DNA of 64,000 nucleotides from Capsaspora owczarzaki ATCC 30864 (lineage: Eukaryota > Opisthokonta > Filasterea). Positions within the stretch are counted from its first letter, which is position 1; every line of letters starts with the position of its first letter. The notes under the pieces were generated by a model. That model saw only the letters and a program-made list of their open reading frames with translations. It searched no databases and was not told the origin of the DNA. Below are positions 26,001-35,159 of the stretch, piece by piece. The DNA is taken from contig NW_011887303.1 in the NCBI RefSeq assembly GCF_000151315.2, positions 804,719-868,718 on the forward strand. Reading direction: 5' to 3'. The position numbers were made by a program, and so were the translations under genes.

Positions 26001-26897
26001 GAGAAGGGTGGCGATCACGCAGCTGGTCAAGACGAGCTGCTCTTGCTCGAAGAGGACCAGCAGGCCTCAGCAGCGGCGCAGACGTCTGCTCCAGCAGATG
26101 CCTCCTTGCCGACAGTGATTGTCATTCCTGAGAGCACACAAGAGGCAGCGGCTGGGCCCAACCCCCAACATGACGCGCGTCCAGACACGATCGAATCGTT
26201 GCGAGAGGAACTAGCACACGCCTCACGGCGCATCAAAGAGCTCGAGTTCGAACTGACCACGGCTGCGACGGAGCACAATCTTGACATTGATGACGACTTG
26301 GAACGCGACGACGAGAGCGAAGACGAAGTTGTCGATGTTGACGACCAGCTGGAGGAGGAACTGCTGGAAACGTACGAGACGACGGCACCCACCACGCCAC
26401 AAACCTCCATGTCCTCTCAACAGAGCTGGAAGCATGGTGGTGGCGCAGTGTCGCCTGCCGATCTGCTGGCGGTCAACTCGGGTGGTCGGAGCAGCCGTCG
26501 CGTCGGTGCGTTGGCTGGAATTCCTTTGGTCGGAGTGTCGCCGGCCCCAGGCTCGCCCGTCCCCACACGGTTTCCGCGCGTGTATGACGCGGCGACTCCT
26601 CAAGGCAACAAGCTGGCCCCGAGCGTCTCTGCTTCGCCGTATGCGGGCGACTCGCTGCAACTGAGCAATGCCATGCAAGCCTTGCGCTCTCGTCCACGCG
26701 CCTCCTCGAGTGTCTCGACCACATCTTCCATTGGTCGTTCCATCGGTGGAGCCAGCACGGCTCCGCGACCCAATTACTGCCATGCGATGGTTCAGACGGA
26801 GCATTTCCTGCTCGACGAGTTTGTGCGCCGAACCGAAGGCAAAAATTCCCTGCTGACACTCTTCGACAAAATCGCCAATGGCACTGTGATGCAATGA
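23042..26897 (+). CDS. Signal-anchored protein with transmembrane segment and long coiled coil
   Basis: Three exons, 23042-23119, 23315-23530 and 23649-26897, all in phase 0, encode 1180 residues. The signal peptide is MQKYWLALLALVVPFILPP. Exon 2 starts PVAFQVKWNS, like the PVAS start of exon 2 in the divergent neighbour. A lumenal region of about 300 residues leads to a hydrophobic segment (FLAAALVSCLAYAVIASILC). Long acidic coiled coils follow (e.g. LEQRLAASEAELSTSLDQHL, ELRRVHQETMEQVDELRAQV), then a Ser-rich region and a conserved-looking end, FVRRTEGKNSLLTLFDKIAN. Function is unknown; a membrane tether or scaffold is an inference from layout. The stop is 140 nt from the stop of the AGTRAP-like gene. 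Confidence 0.85.
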
Positions 26898-27036
26898 CCA
26901 GGGGAGGCGTGATGACAGGTGTGAATGAAATGTGTGGATCAGGCATGCAATATATTGTTCACAAACAAAACGAATCAAGCGTTTTTTGGTTTTTCGCGCG
27001 CGCGCTCTCTTCACACTCTTTTTCTAAATTTCTGAT

Positions 27037-29046
27037 TCACCAATGGAAGTGAAAGTGTGTGTGCGAGGAGACCTGCCTCGGTCTGCGACTTGGGATCAAG
27101 TACGGCGAGTTTCTGTGATTGTGCAAAATGGCCAGAGAAGGAAGGTGAGATGCGCGGCTCAACTCCCCCCCCCTTTGGGCAACATAAAAAGTCATACACT
27201 TGTTGCCGTGGACAAAGTAATCACGGTACTCCTTGATACCGAAGGCGAGGGTGAATGGCTTCACGGCAATGTTGATGGCAGCCATTCTGCAATAGGGAGA
27301 AAACCAAACAGGAGAAGGCGAAGGCTGGTGAGCAAACAGGTGCAGGTCGGATAGTACACAACAAACGGGAGGGCTAAAACGTACGCCAATGAGAACTTGT
27401 CGCGGGCCACTGAACAAAGAGACATACAAGGGATAGCAAAGCATACACACAGAATGAGCTGCCGGTTTCACGCAAAAACAAAACGCAACCCGTTTCTTTT
27501 TGCAAAGCTGCAAATGCTTTGCTTACGGCCGTTGGAGTACGCTTCGCCAAAAACGCCCAACACGCAGATATCAGTGACGATGGAGAACAACAGGTAGGCG
27601 AGCAACTGTGAAACCAGACAACCAAAGCAAAAGAGTCAGACAATCGATGCAACTGTGACTCGTACTGAGTGGGGTTGCGTACAATGGAGAAGAGTTGGCG
27701 ATTCTTGGGCTCAATGCAGACATGGAAGATGCCCATGGCGATGAGCAGCATGTTGGCAAATTGGTATGTCCAGGAAAATCCTGTGAACAAGGCCCTACAG
27801 ACAGACAGACAGACAGTGGAAGCAGGCAAAGTGAGAGACGACAACCACCCCAAAAAGAAACATGGTGTTTGCTTCAACAAGGTGCGGGTTTTGGTGCGAC
27901 TGTTTTGTTTACCAAGTGAAGAAGCACATGTGCAGCGCAAGGAAGATCTTGTGCTTGACGTCCGGCAGCGCGTCGAACATGGCCAGCGAAACCATGAAGG
28001 CTGGTTTGTCATCGTTTGATGTTTGGACAACGAAGGCAACAACAACAAAAAAAAAAAAGCACAGACCATTCGTTGTTAGAAACCCATTCAAGAGGTGAGT
28101 TGAGTCAAGGTGTGGTCGCGTGTTTGCAGATGAGTCAGGCAGTCAAGTCAGTTCGTCCGTAGCTTTTTGTCATTTTTTCATCATCTGCTTCATTTTCATC
28201 CACTTTTTTCAACTTTGTTGTTGCTGAAATTTTGTCCTTGTCTCAGTTTGTTTCCTTCTTTGTCCCGCTTTTTTTTTTTTTAATTATGGAAGTTGTCATT
28301 CCGTTTCTACTTTTGTGATTTTTTTTCTACTACTGTGAGTTCAAACACGAGCCCCCTTCCCCCTTCTCTTCCCCCTCTCTTCCATCCCTCCTCTCTCAGC
28401 CCAACCTCTCAAATCTGTCAAATCGCTCAAATCGCTCAAATCGCTCAAATCGCTCAATTCTACCTCACTGAATGGCTTTTTTTTTTTTGCCCTATTTTTT
28501 TTTTTTTTGAATACCATTCCAATTCCTACTCATTCAAAAATCCTCCCTCCTTCTCTCTTTCTCTCTCTCTCTCACTCTCGAACCTCCTTCTCTCTCTCTC
28601 TCTATCAATCTCTCTCTCTCTCTCTTCGTCTTGCTTCCCTTGGCTCGCTCGTTTCGCTCGCGCCACACATCAACAGACACCATTGGCCACTCGATTCTGT
28701 CAGTGGGGGGTTTTTCGCACATACCTCCGCATCCAAAGCTGCCAGCGCTGCCGTGCGCGCCGCCGGTTGCCTTGCGGTGGCTGCTTGCGGGCATGTCGAT
28801 CGACGTCGTCACTGGCGGCTGGCCCGGCGCCGGCTGCGGCGACGTGTAGGTCGATGAGACATTGTCCCCTTGCACTGCGTACGGCGTCGCATACGTCGCT
28901 GTCGAGCCGGGCCGCGCTGCAAGCGGCTGAGTCGACACCGCACCAGCGCCAGCATCACGGGGCGCGCCAACGTCTTCGTAGTCGTCCGAGTCGTGCACGG
29001 CAGCGGGGTCGGGCTGACCCTTGTTGGCGTCGTCGTACTGCGTCAT
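27037..29046 (-). CDS. AGTRAP: AGTRAP-like four-helix membrane protein, with probable N-terminal hydrophilic exon
   Basis: Core exons: 28000-27913, 27794-27683, 27605-27527, 27409-27385 (25 nt), 27286-27200, 27112-27037. They encode LPDVKHKIFLALHMCFFTW, FSWTYQFANMLLIAMGIFHV, LLAYLLFSIVTDICVLGVFG and INIAVKPFTLAFGIKEYRDY. These match the spacing of the membrane segments of angiotensin receptor-associated protein. An upstream exon, 29046-28725 (MTQYDDANKGQPDP, acidic and Ser/Pro-rich), ends in phase 1 at GGAG/GTATGT and joins in frame to the acceptor at 28001, giving 262 residues. If that join is wrong, translation could start at 27995 (MVSLAMFDALPDVK). The 724-nt intron has strand bias opposite to other introns here. 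The role is probably membrane trafficking; no receptor is implied. Confidence 0.72.
28409..28457 (+). repeat. Short minisatellite, unit about 9 bp (AAATCGCTC)
   Basis: Four to five near-perfect tandem copies of AAATCGCTC, followed by CT-repeat tracts up to about 28640, all inside the proposed first intron of the AGTRAP-like gene. Confidence 0.8.
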
Positions 29047-29930
29047 AGTTTGTCACTATCTGAGAAGAAGAAGAAGAAGAATGAAACGAACAAAAAATGT
29101 TCAAGAGGACTGATCGTGTGAAGATCGATCGAAGAACGACAATAAAAAGGGCATCGATTTTGAGTACAATGTGAAAGAAACCTAAGAGAGTGGATGGAGC
29201 TCAGAGACCAGGACGAAGCAGAGGAAGAAGGAGGAGAACGCGCATTGGTGAATGGTTTCGACTCGTGAGGCCCGGCGCGTGCGTGAGGCTCAAACAAGCA
29301 AGCAGGCGAACAAAAGCGGGAAAGGGTCTTCCAGAGAGCTGAACTATGGAACGAAGAGGCGCATCACATCCACAACGTCACCATGTGCGTTTTGAACGAG
29401 CGGCAAAGATGGTTGGTTTTTGGGTTGTTTGCGTTGTTTGTTGTATTCCAAGTTCACTGCGCACTTTGACGAAATCATTGCACCATGCCGATCTCACCAG
29501 ATCAAGTCATTCCAAAGTACAGTATTGCGAGATGTAGAGAGGTTTGTGTGACAAGGGAAACGCCGTTGGAGCAAAGGCGAATCCGAAACGCATAGATCAA
29601 TTTCGACCGACTGAGCGTCCACGTCCAGCTGGACAGGTACACGCCGCCAGCCATTTCGCACCAGTTGAAATACGAACGTTTGATCGGCCAATGCAAGTTC
29701 AGCTTTGGCAGGCACCAATCGGCGGCTCAAAGCAGAATGCTGGATGTGTTTTCAATCCGGCTCTAGGCTTTCTCTCGTTCACTGCGCGCACCCAATTCGC
29801 ATCTCCAAACCCCCAGATCCAGTACTGTACGAAATACAAACTCATTCTGCCCTTGCTCGTTTTCATCGTGCACTCGCCGTTTTTTGCCAACTACAGTAGC
29901 TCAGTCAAATCCCAATCCATCCCATTCACC
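29047..29930. other. Divergent intergenic region upstream of SLC35F6-like gene
   Basis: This 884-nt stretch lies between two divergent starts. Short open frames on both strands show no recognisable motif, and none has a neighbouring exon that fits. I see no gene. Confidence 0.45.
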
Positions 29931-30316
29931 ATGGTCAAGTTTGCCGTCTCGCACAACGCGTTGCTTGTGATTGGGATGCTGCTCACGGGCTCCATCAACA
30001 CGCTCTCCAAGAAGGCCCAAAACCAAGTCTCGTACGATGTGTGATTGTTCTTGCATGATTCCTATGCTGAACAGCTCAGAAATCTCAGTGTTTGCGCCAC
30101 CACACCATGTCCCCACCATGTGTGTGTTTGTCTTGTTGAGCAGGTCGGAGGGCATCGATGGCACAGTGCGCACCTTCTCCAAACCATGGCTGCAGACCTT
30201 CTTCATGTTCATCGGTGAGTCTGGTGCTGTTGAACTTGCGAACCCCGGGCGACGCGACAGGCGACAGGGGGCGAAATCAGGCTGCGACACGACCCAACAA
30301 CAGCTCACTCGTCCCG

Positions 30317-30347
<31 letters not shown>

Positions 30348-31608
30348 CTCTCCCGTCTCTCTTCCTCAGGTGAATCACTGTGCCTGATTGGACTCTACGT
30401 CCAACGCCGCCGCGAGACAGCTGCACGGCTTCAGATGCTGTCGGCGTCCGTCAACCAAGACCCGTTCGCGTCAAGTTACGCGTCGCCCGACCCGGCAAGC
30501 AGCTCGCTTCTGCCACGGACAGCGGCAAGCAAGAACGCCGATGTGGACACGAGCAAGCACGTCGATCGAATTACGCACAAGCGGACGTGGCGGCAGGTGC
30601 TCATCTTTCTCATCCCGACCTGCTTTGATCTCACTGGCACGACCCTCGCCGGCATTGCATTGCTGTACTGCGCCGCTTCCGTGTGGCAAATCATGCGCGG
30701 GAGCATTATCATTTTCAGTGCTGTGCTTTCCGTGCTCTTCCTGAAGCGCACGCTGGGCCCGCACAAGTGGACGGGCCTGTTCATTGTGTTTTGCGGTCTG
30801 GCGATGGTCGGCGTCGCCTCTGTGCTTGCTGACAGTGGCGATGACAGCCACCCGACGTCCGAGGTCGTCCTTGGCATTGCTCTCAACCTTGCTGGCCAGC
30901 TCTGCTCGGCCGGCCAAGTCGTTGTCGAAGAAAAGCTCATCAAGGCCGCAAACTACCCTCCAATGGAAGTGGTGGGCCGCGAGGGCCTCTTTGGTGCCCT
31001 CATCTCCATGTTTGTTGCGCTGCCTATCGTCTACTTTATTCCCGGCAGCCAACCCTCGGAAGTTGGCAGCCACGGCTCCTACGAAAATGCCCTGGACGGC
31101 TTTGTCCAAATGTACCACAGCGGGGCTTTGATTGCATTCGTCGTCGTGTACGTGTTTTCGATTGCATTCTACAACTTTTTCGGGCTCGCCGTCACCAAGG
31201 CCATGACGGCCGTTCATCGGACGTTGATTGACGCCTGTCGCACCGTGCTGGTCTGGCTCGTTGGTCTGGTCATTTACTACGGCATCACCGACAGCCTCGG
31301 CGAGCAATGGACGAACTATTCCCCACTTGAAGGTTTGTTTGTGGACGGGTGTCTATTTGTCCTTGTCTTGTTGTTTTGAGTTTTTTTTTTTTTTTTGATG
31401 GGGTGCTGACCCATCTGAGTGAGTTGGTTTCATTTTTCATTCTGCTGCTCCAGTGGCCGGATTCCTGACACTGGTATTTGGAACGCTGGTCTACAACAAT
31501 ATTGTCAAACTACCTGGATTCAAGCACGATGTACCACCACCGACATGCAGCGAAACCCAACCGTTGCTCAGTCCGAATCTGAATGCGGGCAACCCTCAAG
31601 TTGTTTGA
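29931..31608 (+). CDS. SLC35F6: SLC35F6-like drug/metabolite transporter superfamily membrane protein
   Basis: Four exons, 29931-30031, 30144-30214, 30370-31332 and 31454-31608, encode 429 residues. The first helix carries the signature LLVIGMLLTGSINTLSKK. Next come FFMFIGESLCLIGLYVQRR, a polar loop, FLIPTCFDLTGTTLAGIALL, WQIMRGSIIIFSAVLSVLF, GQLCSAGQVVVEEKLI and VVGREGLFGALISM. These match SLC35F6 (ANT2-binding protein) in order, and about ten membrane spans are visible. The family is annotated in lysosome and mitochondrial contexts; its substrate is unknown. The C-tail ETQPLLS contains a possible acidic-dileucine-type sorting signal. Intron 2 is CT-repeat rich. Confidence 0.93.
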
Positions 31609-31670
31609 TGAATACAAAGTCACGTTCAATGTTACAACTCTGTGTAAATGTGGTTTCGGTGTGTCTTCCT

Positions 31671-31752
31671 TGAATTGACTGAATTGACTGAATGGCTGAC
31701 TTGACTGAATTGACTGAATTGACTGAATTGACTGACTTGACTGGAGTGACTG
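31671..31752 (+). repeat. Minisatellite, unit about 10 bp (TGAATTGACT)
   Basis: Seven to eight tandem copies, some degenerate (TGACTTGACT variants), in the 3' flank of the SLC35F6-like gene and 170-250 nt upstream of the bHLH-hemopexin start. The whole gap 31609-31921 holds nothing else I can identify besides a T-rich leader at 31800-31900. Confidence 0.85.
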
Positions 31753-31921
31753 TCTTGATGTTGAGTTTGGAAAGTGGCAGCTGACATACGAAATCTCTCC
31801 CCAGTTTTGGATTTTCACTCTCTTTTGATTGTTCACTCTTTTTCTCTTGTTTTCTCACTCTTTCTCTTTGTTTCTCTTTTCCTTTACGCTGCCGTCGTCA
31901 CTTTAGTCACATTCACACGCA

Positions 31922-31939
31922 ATGCAGTCGACGGGCGGC

Positions 31940-31971
<32 letters not shown>

Positions 31972-32113
31972 GCAGCAGCAACTCCACTCTTTGCCGCTCA
32001 CGATTGCAGGCCTCGCTGAGCTCGCTGCTGCCAACAGCCACGGCCACGGCCACAACCCGAGCAGCAGCGGCAATCCCAGCATGTTCTCGCTCACGGGCAG
32101 CGGCATTGGCCCC

Positions 32114-32144
<31 letters not shown>

Positions 32145-34727
32145 CCGGCGCCGGCGGCAGTTCGTACGTCGGCTCTGCGGTTTCAATGACGCTCGCAGCC
32201 GCAGCACAGCAGCAACAGGCCCACGCAGCAGCAGCAGCGGCGGCAGCAGCGGCAGCAGCAGCAGCATACTCACCGCACTACATGCAGCAGCTGGCGTACA
32301 TGCACAGACCCCCGCAGGCGCAGCTTTTGCAGCAGCTCCATTCGCAGTCCGACGCCTCGGCCTGGGGTCAGCAGTCGCTCTTCCCCGTCCAGGTGGCCTC
32401 GGCTGCGTCTGCTGCGTCGCTCGCCGGCTTCAACCACGCTGCCGTGCTCGCCTTGCAGCAGCAACAGCAACAACAACAAGCACTTCATCAGGGCGCGAGT
32501 GCTGCTGCTCCTGGCTTCAATGGGATTGCTGCACTGGACGGCCTCCACTCTGGACTTTTCCCCTCATCAAGCCAGGGCCAGAGCCAGAGTTTCATCCAAA
32601 ACCAGCTGCTGCAAAACCAGCTGCTCCACAGCCAGCTCCAAAGCCAGCTGCAGAGCAGGCCCAACAAGGGCACGAGCGTGGTCTCGTCCGGCGCCGGATC
32701 GACCGCGTCGTGCGTTGACAACGATGACTTGTCTGCAATGTCATCGTCGTTCGACTTGGAGGGCGACCGTGGCGATCTGTCTGCAGGCACAGGCGACGAG
32801 TACACGGATGGCATGGGCGACGACGACGACGACGACGACGACGAAGATGACATCTCGGACATGGAAGAATTTGACACGCATCTGTTTGGCGGAGCGCCCG
32901 GAGCGAGCTCATCCTCGTCGACCGCAGGTGGAGTTGCTGCAATGTCGGCACAGGCGCTCGCTGCGGCAGCTATCTCCGCTGCGTCGGCGCCCACAGCGAC
33001 AAAAACCGCCGCCGCCGCCGGGAAACGCTCCAAACATCCAGCACGTGACGCTGCAGCGGCTGCCATCTCGCACGCCGACGACGCGAGCACCATGAGCATT
33101 GTGCCAATTACGCCAGACTTGCTTGTGGACGCTGCCGCCGCGGCTTCGTCTGCGCGCAGGCGCAAGCGACCGGCCGACGGCACCATGCTCGAAACCCTGC
33201 CGACCGAAGCCGTCGCACAGGCCGTCGCCAACGCCGTGCAGAGCTTGCACGAAACGATTGGCTCGCGCAAGCGCGCTCGTCGCACAGAGTCCTCGGAGGA
33301 GACTGCGCATCGCATCATGCGCCGCGAGCTGAAGCGCGCCATGAAGTAAGAAAGAGGGGGCGGATGGGGGTTTTCAGTTTTTGTTTGATTGGTGTTTTGT
33401 GAGACATGCCACTCACACCAAACCTTTGTTTCGTGTTCTCCTCTTTTGTCGTTGTCGCTGTGTCTGCAGTAAGGAAGAGAGGCGCAAAAATCACATTGTC
33501 ATTGAGCAAAAGCGACGCCTCATTCTGAAGCAGCGATTTGACGAGCTCGAGATGGCCGTGCCGAGCTGCAAAGATATCAATCCAAATCTCAAGGTTGCAC
33601 GACAGCCCTACATTCTCAAACTGGCGATCGAGTACATCAACCATCTCCAAACCCAGAGCGATCAGGCCAACAACCGCATTCTGGAGCTGGAGGCTGTGAA
33701 TCAGGCTCTGAGCGCAGAGCGCCGCATTCTTGTTGATCTTGGTCTGGAACGTCGTCGCGTGCTGCTTGAGATTGCTGCCCGAGCGAACGGCTTTTTGGTA
33801 TGGGTGATTTTGGAGTTGAGGTTTCTTTTTTGGCTCGATTGAGGCTGCTCGTTCTGACGACTGCTTTTTTTTTTGCTTTGCTTGGTTTGAATTGCTCCCT
33901 CTAGTCTTACGTGAAGCAAGGCAAGCGAAAACTGTACGTGTACGTGGACCGAATTTACTTCCGCTACGACCTGGACGACGAAGTGATCGATTTCGGCTAT
34001 CCGCGCCCCATCAACATGACCAACTGGGTCAATGTGCCCTTCTCCCGAATTGACTCTGCCGTTATCTGGCAAAATAACAAGGTTTGTACATGGAACAGGC
34101 GTCAGTTTGAATGTGGCGATTGGACTAAGTTTTTGTACATTGTTTTTCTCTGTGTGTGGGTGTGTGTGTTTTTTTTTTCTTTTTTTTTGTGCCAGGCCTA
34201 CTTGTTTAGCGGAAACTACTATGCTCGGTACGACACAAGTCTCGAACGTGGCGATGAAGGCTACCCGCGCCTCATCTCCACCGAATCCTTCCCTGGATTG
34301 TCCTTTACATCGATCGACGCCGCAGCCAACTGGGGCAACGGCAAGGTGTGATGACACAAAATGCCGCTGCCAAACGCGCATGCGTGTGAGCGCTTTGCAG
34401 AGATTCTCAGCCCCGACTGACTCATCTTTTGGCATCTGCTCTCAGGTCTATTTTTTCAAAGGGCGCGAATACTGTCGGTATGACATTGCGCTGGATCGCC
34501 AAGATGCCGGCTACCCGAAATTGATTGAAAAGTACTGGCCAGGCGTCTTCCCCGAAGGTGTCTCGTCCGTGCTCAAGTACAACAGCTCTACGGCGTACTT
34601 TTTCCGCGACAACAAGTACATTGCGTTCAATGTTGGTGCGGATTGCGCAGAAGGAGAAGCGAAGGTGCTCGAGTTGACCAGCAGCAAGCTGTTCTTTGAG
34701 CGATTGGAGGAGGAGCCGCTCTTGTAG
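31922..34727 (+). CDS. bHLH-zipper protein fused to hemopexin repeats
   Basis: Five exons, 31922-33345, 33470-33797, 33905-34081, 34196-34345 and 34446-34727, encode 786 residues. Residues 1-470 are low complexity: polyQ, polyA and an acidic Asp run. Across intron 1 lies a bHLH: ERRKNHIVIEQKRRLILKQR has the His5-Glu9-Arg13 pattern of E-box binders. A loop, helix 2 (YILKLAIEYINHLQTQ) and a heptad coil (to about 575) follow. Exons 3-5 (residues 585-786) are hemopexin repeats: DRIYFRYDLDDEVIDFGYPR, AYLFSGNYYARYD, GYPRLI, VYFFKGREYCRYD, GYPKLI. Introns 2-4 are phase 0. No ATG occurs in the hemopexin frame before residue 38 of that part, which argues against a separate gene. Nuclear DNA binding is inferred for the bHLH, while hemopexin modules are normally extracellular. 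Confidence 0.85.
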
Positions 34728-35159
34728 TCAGAACCTATTTGCCTATGGATTGCTTGTATTATTTTTTGGTTGTTTGTTGTTGTTTTTGTTTTGTTGTTTT
34801 TTCGATTCAGGGGGAAAATGCATTGCAGTGTGCTTGTATTGCTGTACACAAGTAAATTTATCTTTAATTCTTCTCGGACAGTTGTCTTTGACGACCGGTT
34901 GGTGCGAGAGTGGTCGTTCTGAATTGTGAGAAAAATCCAGCAGACCCAGTTGTGTCTGCAACGGAATAGTTCACCTCCTACATGTATATGCCCTTGATGA
35001 AATGTCTAACTTTACTAAAAGGTCAGCGAGTCTACAGGACAACAGGAACAGAACGTACACGCCAAGACACTGATGGGGTTTGAAAAACCAATAAATAATC
35101 CGAGAAAGCTCGTCAACAACCTACACAAATCGTCATAGATCACATCCCAGTCCAGAAAT
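34728..35159. other. Convergent intergenic region
   Basis: 432 nt between two stops. Contains the T/G-rich 3' flank of the bHLH-hemopexin gene (34760-34805). No gene seen. Confidence 0.5.
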
